From positions 1-40,587 of the forward strand of contig JAEERP010000020.1 of the NCBI GenBank assembly GCA_016285885.1: a stretch of DNA of 40,587 bases, in the 5' to 3' direction. Within the stretch, counting starts at the first letter, position 1. Every line of letters starts with the position of its first letter. The notes beneath the pieces are model-generated. The model saw only the letters and a program-made list of their open reading frames with translations, did not search any database and was not told the DNA's origin. This document shows, in pieces, positions 1 to 7,649 of this stretch. A program made the position numbers and the translations under genes. The DNA is from Paludibacteraceae bacterium. Its GTDB lineage: Bacteria; Bacteroidota; Bacteroidia; Bacteroidales; Paludibacteraceae.

Positions 1-127
1 TATTCTTCGGGTTGAGGTAGCGGGCGCCGTAGTAGTAGAGCCCCGTCTCCTCGTCCAGTTCCTTGGCGTTGAAGAGGTACGGGGTGTTCCAAGAGCCGTT
101 GCGTTGCTCGACGAAGACCTCGCCGTA
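1..127. repeat. Terminal inverted repeat, left copy
   Basis: These 127 bases are the exact reverse complement of the last 127 bases of the window. Position 128 is the first mismatch (A here, where the other copy would give C). The repeat lies inside RHS core coding sequence and ends in the unusual residues LNPKN, where other cassettes read LDPTH or LDPTN. A perfect 127-base match that stops abruptly is what a de Bruijn assembler with k = 127 leaves at a branching repeat, so this is probably a contig edge and not a biological terminus. Confidence 0.9.
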
Positions 128-241
128 AGGGATGTAGGCGACGTGCTGGGTGATCTCGCCGTCGATGTCGGTCACGAGGGTGGTGGAGCCGAGGTGATCG
201 ACGTGGTAGAGGCGGATATCTCCTTGCATTTTTCTCGTCAT
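1..241 (-). CDS. Orphan RHS cassette L8, core only, cut by the window edge
   Basis: This is the 5' part of another orphan cassette; its toxin end lies outside the window. From ATG at 241 it reads the RHS core (IRLYHVDHLGS, AYIPYGEVF, LYYYGARYL). Two features set it apart. Its first residues are QGDIRLYHVDHLGSTTL, as in the giant toxin, where the intact cassettes read HDNIRLYHVDHLGSTSL. Its leader also has one A fewer (GGAAATG instead of GGAAAATG), so the upstream frame (TDNGEAVPTPKE) runs straight into the core, and translation could begin further upstream. The last visible residues, RYLNPKN, differ from all complete cassettes. Toxin type and immunity gene are unknown. Confidence 0.8.
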   Translation of the reverse strand, partial: MTRKMQGDIRLYHVDHLGSTTLVTDIDGEITQHVAYIPYGEVFVEQRNGSWNTPYLFNAKELDEETGLYYYGARYLNPKN

Positions 242-254
242 TTCCTTGGGGGTT

Positions 255-293
255 GGCACGGCTTCGCCATTGTCAGTGACAGGGGGCTGACAA
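255..293 (-). repeat. Cassette leader palindrome, L8
   Basis: Copy of the 39-41 base cassette leader described at R1 (33909-33948). The TGTCAG/CTGACA arms are intact. The second stem has one change on the coding strand (ATGGC-GAA-GCCGT). Confidence 0.75.
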
Positions 294-408
294 GGCGTGC
301 ATGGTTTATTACGTTCCAATCAATAGACTTATGGGCATCTATTTCTTCCCGGGTTTTACAAATTTACAATTTTATCTGTGCGTTTGTTGTTGTTTAAATT
401 GGGGGGGG
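294..408 (-). repeat. Long upstream module of cassette L8
   Basis: This is the fullest copy on the left arm of a conserved intergenic module. On the minus strand it runs from a poly-C tract (8 C here) through an AAATTGTAAATTTG segment and AAATAGATGCCCATAAG to TCTATTGATTGGAACG, just before the leader. Related copies precede L7, L4, R3 and R6, with a partial one before L3. TAAATTTG resembles a Bacteroides -7 box, but I see no matching -33 box 19-21 bases upstream, so promoter function is not supported. Confidence 0.6.
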
Positions 409-418
409 TGAATTATAT

Positions 419-841
419 TTATTCATGCCATGCATCATATGGTAATTGTTCCCCCTCTATTGCAATTGTGTCGTTACCATCAATCACAAAGTATATTGTC
501 ATATATATAGAATCAGAACTACTTCTTACCCATGAGTATGAAATTATATCCACAGGATACTCCTTTATTGGGAAAAAATCCTCATATCCAAAAGGAACAT
601 CATCCTCATTTTCAAATGTGAGTGTCCCCCAATATAAACGTTTCCGCTTCCCATATAGTTTTTCGACATCTCCGATGGTCAGTCCGTTCAGATTGAGTTC
701 TTCGAATGTAGCCCATTTCTGGCTTGCCGGTATAATCTTAATCGTGTCCAAATCAACTTCCCGTTTGTACTTACTTTTGGTTGCACTACATCCGAGAAAC
801 ACAAAACAAACAACTATAAATATACCATATTTCCTTTTCAT
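419..841 (-). CDS. Immunity lipoprotein for toxin L7
   Basis: A 140-residue protein that starts MKRK, then has a hydrophobic stretch and the lipobox FLGC, so it is a likely lipoprotein with mature Cys18. The rest is acidic and predicted soluble; I do not recognise a family. Its ATG overlaps the stop of the L7 toxin gene in an ATGA arrangement, which implies translational coupling and identifies it as the partner of that metallopeptidase. Placement in the envelope fits neutralisation of an extracellular or periplasmic protease. The immunity role is inferred from position. Confidence 0.75.
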   Translation of the reverse strand: MKRKYGIFIVVCFVFLGCSATKSKYKREVDLDTIKIIPASQKWATFEELNLNGLTIGDVEKLYGKRKRLYWGTLTFENEDDVPFGYEDFFPIKEYPVDIISYSWVRSSSDSIYMTIYFVIDGNDTIAIEGEQLPYDAWHE

Positions 842-1863
842 TTCGATGTGCTTTTGAGTTGTGTTTTAAGTATGGGTTCTCTATGGTCTTTATTTATTTT
901 ATAACTTTTATTATCATACGGGAAACGTCTCGGTGATGACGGGAATTCCTTTTCGAATGCGTCTATCATAAATTTATGGGTTTCCAATGCTGGAGAAAAA
1001 AGAATGTCCAAATTTTTTGTTTCCACGACCCCTTTCCCTGCTGGTTCAGCCATAACATTTCCCTCCCAACCCTCAAAGATTGTTTTGTACGATAAATTAG
1101 TTCTTTTTGCTTCCGACCTGGTTATGTACCTATCCCGTAATCCTAATATATGTCCAAACTCATGAATTGCAGGATTGTCACCTTCACTTGTCAGTAATCC
1201 TCCATTGGAGTTCCTTGATCTCCATGTGCCTTTATTCATCTCTGTGGTAGAAAAAGCGATGTCTTTTTTGCATTCAATATAGTTATTGACGCCATCAAAC
1301 ACCATTGGCTCACCATTTTTTGCCAATTCAACATTAATATTCCATGTAACAGTGAAAGTTTTATCTTTGTATTCATATTCATTTAATGCCCCCCAACTAT
1401 TCATAATGCAATCTTTATATGCTTGAGCGACCTGTTTAGTTGCACCATCACCATACAAATAAATATTTGCATTGACACTAATTGTTCCCTTTTCCCAGTT
1501 TATAGTTATTTCTGCATCTCTTCCATCCACATCCACCAACTTCACCGGATTTCCCGCACAGTAATTATACGGCGTCATCCCCACATACTTCTCGAACAAC
1601 GGATCGACAGAGAGCCAAGTCGCATTGGTTGGGTCGAGGTAGCGTGCACCGTAGTAATAGAGTCCCGTCTCCTCGTCCAACTCCTTGGCGTTGAAGAGGT
1701 AAGGGGTGTTCCAAGAGCCGTTGCGTTGCTCGACGAATATTTCGCCGTAAGGGATGTAGGCCACGTGTTGGGTGATCAACCCCTCCGCATCCGTGACGAG
1801 GGAGGTGGAGCCGAGGTGATCGACGTGGTAGAGGCGGATATTGTCGTGCATTTTTCTCATCAT
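838..1863 (-). CDS. Orphan RHS cassette L7 with metzincin-like peptidase tip
   Basis: A 341-residue protein. Residues 1-115 are RHS core, ending in the DVDG variant of the usual DPxG. The unique tip contains HEFGHILGLRD at 234-244, an HExxHxxGxxD zinc motif with Asp in the third-ligand position, as in snapalysin-type metzincins. A downstream NVMAEP could form a Met-turn. There is no signal peptide, so the protein would not be exported as it stands. It starts MMRK, immediately after a GGAAA sequence that may act as a ribosome binding site. It overlaps its immunity gene by 4 bases. The core reads TDAEGLITQ where most cassettes read TDIDGEITQ. Confidence 0.85.
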   Translation of the reverse strand: MMRKMHDNIRLYHVDHLGSTSLVTDAEGLITQHVAYIPYGEIFVEQRNGSWNTPYLFNAKELDEETGLYYYGARYLDPTNATWLSVDPLFEKYVGMTPYNYCAGNPVKLVDVDGRDAEITINWEKGTISVNANIYLYGDGATKQVAQAYKDCIMNSWGALNEYEYKDKTFTVTWNINVELAKNGEPMVFDGVNNYIECKKDIAFSTTEMNKGTWRSRNSNGGLLTSEGDNPAIHEFGHILGLRDRYITRSEAKRTNLSYKTIFEGWEGNVMAEPAGKGVVETKNLDILFSPALETHKFMIDAFEKEFPSSPRRFPYDNKSYKINKDHREPILKTQLKSTSK

Positions 1864-1877
1864 TTTCCTTGGGGGTT

Positions 1878-1916
1878 GGCACGGCTTCGCCGTTGTCAGT
1901 GACAGGGGGCTGACAA
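1878..1916 (-). repeat. Cassette leader palindrome, L7
   Basis: Canonical leader copy with both stems perfect: TGTCAG/CTGACA and ACGGC-GAA-GCCGT. Confidence 0.75.
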
Positions 1917-1990
1917 GGCGTGCATGGTTTATTACGTTCCAATCAATAGACTTATGGACATCTATTTCTTTCGGGTTTTTATAAATTCGC
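1917..1990 (-). repeat. Upstream module of cassette L7, shortened
   Basis: The copy keeps the promoter-proximal half of the module (AACCCGAAAGAAATAGATG and TCTATTGATTGGAACG on the minus strand). It diverges upstream, where it meets the end of the L6 immunity gene, so the duplicated unit here began partway through the module. Confidence 0.55.
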
Positions 1991-2016
1991 TCAAATGCTT
2001 ATTTCGTCATAACATA

Positions 2017-2586
2017 CTAATATATGGGAAATAACATTAACATATACATATGATCCATTTTAGTATTATCAAATATATACGGGGTGTCAATTCCTGTGAA
2101 ATAGGTATTGTAGAATTTCTGATTAATTAAATACGCAGAGAATGTAATTGGGTTACTGTATTTCCTAGCATTAATTGACCGAGGGACCCCTTCTATATCA
2201 TTAGATTCGAAGTTGACATGTTCATACCCTGGGCAAAGGTGATAAAGTTCGATGGGGACTCCTGGAAATGACGTGTCAAAAAGGAAAACACCTTCAATTT
2301 GCAACACGTCATCATTAAAAATTTTTAATGTGGAAAATATTTCATAACTCGTCATTACCCTACGTCTTCCATCTGTTGTCGTAAAAGAAACTGGATTCTC
2401 AATTTTTACTGTGTCAACCAAATAAATGTTTTTATATCCAATTTCATGTTTATAGGGAACATCTTCTGCACACATATTATATTCATATGTTTTACATGAC
2501 AAGTTATAGCTTTGTGTTTTACATGACAAGAAAGCACAAAACAGCAGCACTACCATAGGAACTACACTATTATTTTTGTATAACAT
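2017..2586 (-). CDS. Immunity lipoprotein for toxin L6
   Basis: A 189-residue protein with an N-terminal hydrophobic segment and the lipobox FLSC, followed by KTQS. A short repeat follows the cysteine (SYNLSCKTYEY after SCKTQ). No family is recognised. The gene overlaps the end of the L6 toxin gene by 17 bases, so it is the likely partner of that metzincin. The role is inferred from position and from the pattern across the array. Confidence 0.72.
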   Translation of the reverse strand: MLYKNNSVVPMVVLLFCAFLSCKTQSYNLSCKTYEYNMCAEDVPYKHEIGYKNIYLVDTVKIENPVSFTTTDGRRRVMTSYEIFSTLKIFNDDVLQIEGVFLFDTSFPGVPIELYHLCPGYEHVNFESNDIEGVPRSINARKYSNPITFSAYLINQKFYNTYFTGIDTPYIFDNTKMDHMYMLMLFPIY

Positions 2587-3535
2587 TTCCTTTGAATTTT
2601 TTTAAATCAATACGATATGAATTAGGCGTAAGTTTTCCTCTGTTTTTATGTTTTGTACTTTCTTTCAATGGACCCTCTATTATTCTAATTATATCACTTG
2701 TGTTTATCTCTTGCGATCTATCGGGATCATTGTCACCTGGAGTCATAAGTCCAGAAAAAGAATGATCTAAACCTAAAGAATGGCCTACTTCGTGAGCCCC
2801 AGTATCCGTATTCTTCTTCGATTCTTTTACTTCTATCAAACTACCACCTATAGTTCGACCATTCACATCTGCATCTAGATCATCATCTGAGCGCACAAAA
2901 TATGCATTGCTTGATTTCCCTTTGTCTGCATTCATTTTAGGAAATATTAAAGATCGTTTCTTGTTATAATCATTTGCATCTCCTGTTGAAACAACCTTCA
3001 TGTCAAATTTTATTGTGTAATCTTTTGTCTCCGATTTGTCTTTTTTGTTTTTAGCTCGATATATAAATTTGTCACTTTGGTTGTTCCAATAATCTGCTGC
3101 CTTTTGTGCTGATTCAGCATCCTGATTGGTTGTATAGTATGTGGCTGATATTGTGATGATAGCACTTTCATTGTCAATATTTAGGCTGTAGTTTTCACCA
3201 TCCACATCCACCAACTTCACCGGATTCCCCGCACAGTAATTATACGGCGTCATCCCCACATACTTCTCGAACATCGGATCGACAGAGAGCCAAGCCGCAT
3301 GGGTCGGGTCGAGGTAGCGGGCACCGTAGTAGTAGAGCCCCGTCTCCTCGTCCAACTCCTTTGCGTTGAAGAGGTACGGGGTGTTCCAAGAGCCGTTGCG
3401 TTGCTCGACGAAGACCTCGCCGTAAGGGATGTAGGCCACGTGTTGGGTGATCTCGCCGTCGATGTCGGTCACGAGGGAGGTGGAGCCTAGGTGATCGACG
3501 TGGTAGAGGCGGATATTGTCGTGCATTTTTCTCAT
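2570..3535 (-). CDS. Orphan RHS cassette L6 with classical metzincin tip
   Basis: About 321 residues from the conserved start MRKMHDN; the open frame extends upstream through the leader to 3610, but no signal peptide appears there either. RHS core fills the first 115 residues, ending DVDG. The tip has a complete metzincin signature: HEVGHSLGLDH at 248-258 gives three zinc-binding His, Glu249 and Gly255, followed closely by GLMTPG as the Met-turn. Matrixin-type peptidases share this layout. It is the clearest enzyme call in the array. It would cut proteins, probably in the envelope, because the neighbouring immunity protein is a lipoprotein. Confidence 0.88.
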   Translation of the reverse strand: MRKMHDNIRLYHVDHLGSTSLVTDIDGEITQHVAYIPYGEVFVEQRNGSWNTPYLFNAKELDEETGLYYYGARYLDPTHAAWLSVDPMFEKYVGMTPYNYCAGNPVKLVDVDGENYSLNIDNESAIITISATYYTTNQDAESAQKAADYWNNQSDKFIYRAKNKKDKSETKDYTIKFDMKVVSTGDANDYNKKRSLIFPKMNADKGKSSNAYFVRSDDDLDADVNGRTIGGSLIEVKESKKNTDTGAHEVGHSLGLDHSFSGLMTPGDNDPDRSQEINTSDIIRIIEGPLKESTKHKNRGKLTPNSYRIDLKKFKGNVIQK

Positions 3536-3552
3536 CGTTTTCCTTGGGGGTT

Positions 3553-3591
3553 GGCACGGCTTCGCCGTTGTCAGTGACAGGGGACTGACAA
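3553..3591 (-). repeat. Cassette leader palindrome, L6
   Basis: Leader copy with one change in the loop of the first stem (CCCCTGTCA preceded by TGTCAGT on the minus strand). The DNA just upstream is unique, so the duplicated unit began at the leader here. Confidence 0.7.
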
Positions 3592-3627
3592 GGGCGAAAG
3601 AACCACACAAAGAAAAAGAATAGCCCG

Positions 3628-4272
3628 TTAATAGTTGGATATTTTCACGAAATCTTCTTCCGTCTTATCCTTTGTGAAAGGGAGGCAATTGTATCTCCGG
3701 GAAAAACATCTTTTCACTGCGTCATCTTCTAAGATCGATTGCTTGTATACAACGTCCGAGATGAGAATATAAGAAGGAACTAATTCTTTAACTGCATACA
3801 CTTCTGTTTCATCACATTGGATGAATTTCCCATGTATGGGCGTGGCGCGGACATATACTAGTTCCAAATTACCGTTGCTCCACTCTGACTTTATGGTCTG
3901 AATAACTTTGCCTCGCTGGAATATCATGTCCATAATATCGCTCTCACGAGACTTTGACGCCGTTTGGGCCGTCACGTTTGTCATTTCCTCTTGTTCATCA
4001 GAAAAGCATATTTTTTCACCCTCCGAGATCGATAATGGATATATGACAAACTGAGGATTATTTTTAATTGAATCTACATTTGCAATCCAATTATACGCCC
4101 AAAAACGAGAACAACTCAGATATTTCCAAGATTTCTTTTGAGCTCTACTTTGAAAATGCGGGATTAGTTTCTTTGAAAATGTGAAAATAATGTAGTCACC
4201 CTCTTCAACTTGACAAAATACATTCGAGGAAAAGAGTAATAAAAGGACTATGTGACAAAATATTCTTTTCAT
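3628..4272 (-). CDS. Exported immunity protein for toxin L5
   Basis: A 214-residue protein with a clear signal peptide (MKRIFCHIVLLLLFSSNVFC, then QVEEGD). Signal peptidase I processing is more likely than lipidation, because no proper lipobox precedes Cys20. The mature part is about 190 residues with several Cys and no recognised family. It starts 3 bases after the L5 toxin stop. Immunity to the L5 peptidase is inferred from position. Confidence 0.7.
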   Translation of the reverse strand: MKRIFCHIVLLLLFSSNVFCQVEEGDYIIFTFSKKLIPHFQSRAQKKSWKYLSCSRFWAYNWIANVDSIKNNPQFVIYPLSISEGEKICFSDEQEEMTNVTAQTASKSRESDIMDMIFQRGKVIQTIKSEWSNGNLELVYVRATPIHGKFIQCDETEVYAVKELVPSYILISDVVYKQSILEDDAVKRCFSRRYNCLPFTKDKTEEDFVKISNY

Positions 4273-4275
4273 ATA

Positions 4276-5241
4276 TTAACGTGGATAACACCAATGTTTT
4301 AAAATAGAATCAATTTCTTCAGGCGTGGGTTGCGATGCTGGAGGATTATTGAGCAATCCCCCTTGGTTATAATCATTGTCAGGAACTCCAAACGTATGAA
4401 GTAATTCGTGCGAGTAGGTTCCTTTGGGAGCATCGTCTCTTTTTTCTGATATGATCATACTGCCCTCAGTCAATCCACCTGATCCTCGAGATTCGACTAT
4501 ATATCTTTGGGTAAATATTGCTGGTCTTGCCTGGTACTTTATTTCCGTGCCTTTTTTTGTCACTATACGAGTTTGAGATGAAAAAAGAGAATATTTATTT
4601 GATACCTCATACATCTCCTTACGATCTAACAAACATGGATCATCTGTATAATATTCATAATAATAGAACTGGAATTTCACGGTTCTACCTTCCGTGTTTT
4701 TCAAATCATGACACAAGTAATGTTCATATATGTCGTTTTTGATTTCGGAAATTTTTTTCTGATTTTCAGCTATAATCCTCTCATTTTTTTTGTTTGCCTT
4801 TTTCGAGCCTACGTTGATTTCGTGCAATTTCTTTAAACATATAACAACATTTGATTCCACAAGAATACTGCCATCTACTTGTTCCGATTGGAGTCCGGCT
4901 CTTCCATCCACATCCACCAACTTCACCGGATTCCCCGCACAGTAATTATACGGCGTCATCCCCACATACTTCTCGAACAACGGATCGACAGAGAGCCAAG
5001 TCGCATTGGTCGGGTCGAGGTAGCGTGCCCCGTAGTAGTAGAGCCCCGTCTCTTCATCCAGCTCCTTGGCATTGAAGAGGTACGGGGTGTTCCAAGAGCC
5101 GTTGCGTTGCTCGACGAATATTTCGCCGTAAGGGATGTAGGCGACGTGCTGGGTGATCTCGCCGTCGATGTCCGTCACGAGGGAGGTGGAGCCGAGGTGA
5201 TCGACGTGGTAGAGGCGGATATTGTCGTGCTTTTTTCTCAT
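4276..5241 (-). CDS. Orphan RHS cassette L5 with metzincin-like peptidase tip
   Basis: About 321 residues from MRKKHDN; an open frame continues upstream to 5307. RHS core is followed by DVDG. The first part of the tip is Lys/Glu-rich and probably helical (KKANKKNERIIAENQKK). HELLHTFGVPD at 278-288 forms HExxHxxGxxD, with Asp as third ligand. The following GGLLNNPP sits where metzincins have the Met-turn but lacks the Met, so either the fold has diverged or this is a related zincin. The tip shares the HExxHxxGxxD pattern with L7 but not its flanking sequence. Confidence 0.82.
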   Translation of the reverse strand: MRKKHDNIRLYHVDHLGSTSLVTDIDGEITQHVAYIPYGEIFVEQRNGSWNTPYLFNAKELDEETGLYYYGARYLDPTNATWLSVDPLFEKYVGMTPYNYCAGNPVKLVDVDGRAGLQSEQVDGSILVESNVVICLKKLHEINVGSKKANKKNERIIAENQKKISEIKNDIYEHYLCHDLKNTEGRTVKFQFYYYEYYTDDPCLLDRKEMYEVSNKYSLFSSQTRIVTKKGTEIKYQARPAIFTQRYIVESRGSGGLTEGSMIISEKRDDAPKGTYSHELLHTFGVPDNDYNQGGLLNNPPASQPTPEEIDSILKHWCYPR

Positions 5242-5258
5242 CGTTTTCCTTGGGGGTT

Positions 5259-5298
5259 GGCACGGCTTCGCCGTTGTCAGTGACAAGGGGGCTGACAA
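5259..5298 (-). repeat. Cassette leader palindrome, L5
   Basis: Leader copy with one extra base in the first loop (CCCCCTTGTCA instead of CCCCCTGTCA on the minus strand), also seen in R2. A stub of the upstream module (CATGCACGCC) remains before it. Confidence 0.7.
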
Positions 5299-5429
5299 GG
5301 CGTGCATGGTTTTCTATATATGTTTACTCTATTGGAATAATATCAAAGCCATATTCACCATGTTTTTTAGCGACTACTCCTCAAAATAGGCAGTCCGTAT
5401 TCGATAGAGATAGTATCTTTCCTTTTTTC

Positions 5430-5981
5430 TCAATCCGATGCACTCCGTTCCAACCAACCTTTCCTTTTCGGATAACTTTGATCATAAAAACTGCAACCTC
5501 CTGTGTCACAGTATTTAAAAGTAAATGCATTCTTATTGCAATCATATGTGTAACATAGGAGATGAATATCATCCGAATCAAAACTAATATAAGAATCTGT
5601 CTTGATTACAACAACTTCTTGGATTGGAATACAAAAAGGCTCCGAAGAAGTTTTTCTATACCACATTTCCCTCATCACATATATGGTTATCATCCCATTA
5701 CGACATGTATCTAGATAGTCCTTTATATCCGCAGTCTCAATCTGAACGATTTTATAACCTTCTACGACATCTATTTTTTCACTGTAATGTAGCATGTCAT
5801 TTGACTCAAACAATAGGGTGTGATGATATATGGAATCTCCTGTGTTTTTAAGATGAGCCAATTCCTGCTCATGTATAATTGTTTTGATAAAATTTCTTAA
5901 CGAGTTTACATATATATTCTCCGTAGCGTGAACAGGGACATATATGAATAGAAAAATAATAATAAATACAATTTGTCTCAT
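5430..5981 (-). CDS. Exported immunity protein for toxin L4
   Basis: About 183 residues. I chose the ATG at 5981 because MRQIVFIIIFLFIYVPVHA forms a good signal peptide with an A-T cleavage point, whereas the longer frame from 6029 puts charged residues before the hydrophobic stretch. The start lies 13 bases after the L4 toxin stop. The mature part has a cluster of Cys near the end (CYTYDC, KYCDTGGC). No family is recognised. The role is inferred from pairing with the JAMM-type toxin L4. Confidence 0.68.
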   Translation of the reverse strand: MRQIVFIIIFLFIYVPVHATENIYVNSLRNFIKTIIHEQELAHLKNTGDSIYHHTLLFESNDMLHYSEKIDVVEGYKIVQIETADIKDYLDTCRNGMITIYVMREMWYRKTSSEPFCIPIQEVVVIKTDSYISFDSDDIHLLCYTYDCNKNAFTFKYCDTGGCSFYDQSYPKRKGWLERSASD

Positions 5982-5994
5982 GTCGAATTTATTT

Positions 5995-6984
5995 TTATTT
6001 GCCGTAAGCACTAAAAGGAATAGTAGCAATCACTCCGGTATTATCGTATATATATATTGTTCTTGATCTCATTCCCCATACTCTTTTAGGACGGCCCCCT
6101 TCCGATAAATTCTCAATATCGGTTTTTGAAGGAGGTTGCACCCAACTATGTCCATTGTTTGTTCCGCTTGGATGCGTGTGATTCCCTTTGGGATGTGAGG
6201 ATATAATAGCGTCTGCACTAGGATCTGCCACATTAGACATTTCTCCAAAGTATACTTCCCATCCAATAGTATTATGTCTTGCATCAAATTTTCTTCTATA
6301 ATTCCAATTATACTCTCTATTGTTATTGGGGGTAGTACCTCCCTTGCCATCGTCTTGGATAAAATCCCAACTTGCATCAAATTGACTTTGATTTGGAATC
6401 TCTTGAATTAGATTTGTCGGAATATCTCTCTCGCTTCCCCTATTACAAGCATCCCAGATTCTCGATCTTGCATCCATAGCTTGGTCACTGGTTATAGGGT
6501 TAGAATTCCCATTCTCTGCTGATTCCTCATTATACATTATTTCTGTTGTTTGCATTGTTTTTATAACAAACCACTTATCATCCCCAGTTTTCCGGATTAT
6601 TCCAATTGTTGTCCCATCCTCATCGAAATAGTAATTATCTTCACCATCCACATCCACCAACTTCACCGGATTTCCCGCACAATAATTATACGGCGTCATC
6701 CCCACATACTTCTCGAACAACGGATCCACAGAGAGCCAAGCGACATTGGTTGGGTCGAGGTAGCGGGCGCCATAGTAGTAGAGCCCCGTCTCCTCATCCA
6801 ATTCCTTCGCATTGAAAAGGTAAGGGGTGCTCCAAGAGCCGTTGCGTTGCTCGACGAAGACCTCGCCGTACGGGATGTAGGCCACGTGTTGGGTGATCTC
6901 GCCGTCGATGTCCGTCACGAGGGAGGTGGAGCCTAGGTGATCAACGTGGTAGAGGCGGATATTGTCGTGCATTTTTCTCACCAT
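5995..6984 (-). CDS. Orphan RHS cassette L4 with JAMM/JAB-like peptidase tip
   Basis: A 329-residue protein starting MVRKMHDN. RHS core fills about 115 residues, ending DVDGED. The tip ends with His269-Thr-His271-Pro and, 15 residues later, Ser286-Lys-Thr-Asp289. This is the HxHP...SxxD zinc site of JAMM (JAB1/MPN) metallopeptidases. A Glu upstream (GWEVYFGE) may be the catalytic acid. JAB domains are known polymorphic-toxin warheads. The core reads GSWSTPYL where most copies read GSWNTPYL. Confidence 0.8.
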   Translation of the reverse strand: MVRKMHDNIRLYHVDHLGSTSLVTDIDGEITQHVAYIPYGEVFVEQRNGSWSTPYLFNAKELDEETGLYYYGARYLDPTNVAWLSVDPLFEKYVGMTPYNYCAGNPVKLVDVDGEDNYYFDEDGTTIGIIRKTGDDKWFVIKTMQTTEIMYNEESAENGNSNPITSDQAMDARSRIWDACNRGSERDIPTNLIQEIPNQSQFDASWDFIQDDGKGGTTPNNNREYNWNYRRKFDARHNTIGWEVYFGEMSNVADPSADAIISSHPKGNHTHPSGTNNGHSWVQPPSKTDIENLSEGGRPKRVWGMRSRTIYIYDNTGVIATIPFSAYGK

Positions 6985-6998
6985 TTTCCTTGGGGGTT

Positions 6999-7037
6999 GG
7001 CACGGCTTCGCCGTTGTCAGTGGCAGGGGGCTGACAA
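6999..7037 (-). repeat. Cassette leader palindrome, L4
   Basis: Leader copy with the first loop altered (CTGCCACTGACA instead of CTGTCACTGACA on the minus strand). The arms remain complementary. The same variant occurs in L3, R3, R4 and R6. Confidence 0.72.
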
Positions 7038-7155
7038 GGCGTGCATGGTTTTATTACGTTCCAATCAATAGACTTGTGGACATCTATTTCTTTCGGGTTT
7101 TACAAATTTACAATTTTTTCTGCGGTGTTGGCGTTGTATGAATTTTGGAGAGTAT
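7038..7155 (-). repeat. Upstream module of cassette L4
   Basis: A nearly full copy of the module: the minus strand holds AAATTGTAAATTTGTAAAACCCG, AATAGATGTCCACAAG and TCTATTGATTGGAACG. The poly-C segment has degenerated to CTCTCC. The copy reaches back almost to the end of the L3 immunity gene. Confidence 0.58.
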
Positions 7156-7166
7156 TATATCTTTTT

Positions 7167-7649
7167 TCATTGCATGCGCTCAACATTCCGCCTATATTTA
7201 TTTGCTCTCGCGGAGTCTACTTCCACCATTCCTTTAAAACCAGAGAATCCTCCATTACTAAAAAGAAGATATAAGGCAGTTTTGCAATAATCATCCCCAA
7301 AATTTGCTCCTTTCTCGAAATAATCGATTACTTGAGCAGTCGCTGTACTATCCAACTTTAGCTTATTTTGATGATACACATTCAGAATTTGAGTGGCCAA
7401 ATCATAACAGGCACGTCCATCATTGAAACTATTAGCCATTATATATGAATAATGAATGTAATCATGAGAATTGCCAGAGTAATGCAACACAGCATCTTTG
7501 AACTCTAAATATGATTCATGATCCCATTTTTCTTTCAAGTCAATTTCTGCACGCTCTACTCTTGGACTCTTCTCATTTGATTCACATTGAACGAAAAAAA
7601 GAAAGGTTACAAGAACCACCAAACTATTTCTATTCCAAATCTTTAGCAT
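7167..7649 (-). CDS. Exported immunity protein for toxin L3, Sel1/TPR-like
   Basis: About 160 residues from ATG at 7649 (MLKIWNRNS); an ATG at 7673 in frame is also possible. A hydrophobic segment ends in FFVQC followed by ESNEK, an imperfect lipobox. The second half has a helical-repeat look (DLATQILNVYH, then YFEKGANFGDDYCKTALYLL), resembling Sel1-type TPR repeats, which occur in immunity proteins of other toxin systems. The gene overlaps the L3 toxin by about 20 bases. Both fold and role are inferences. Confidence 0.68.
   Translation of the reverse strand: MLKIWNRNSLVVLVTFLFFVQCESNEKSPRVERAEIDLKEKWDHESYLEFKDAVLHYSGNSHDYIHYSYIMANSFNDGRACYDLATQILNVYHQNKLKLDSTATAQVIDYFEKGANFGDDYCKTALYLLFSNGGFSGFKGMVEVDSARANKYRRNVERMQ

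Noticed and set aside
1-127. A circular element or transposon with terminal inverted repeats.
   Set aside because: A circular contig would show direct, not inverted, end overlap. The repeat is internal RHS coding sequence with no transposase, and its length matches an assembly k-mer.
3299-3490. Repeated antisense frames reading VEVAGTVVVEPRLLVQLL opposite each core.
   Set aside because: They recur only because the core DNA is repeated on the other strand; their conservation is explained by the RHS frame.
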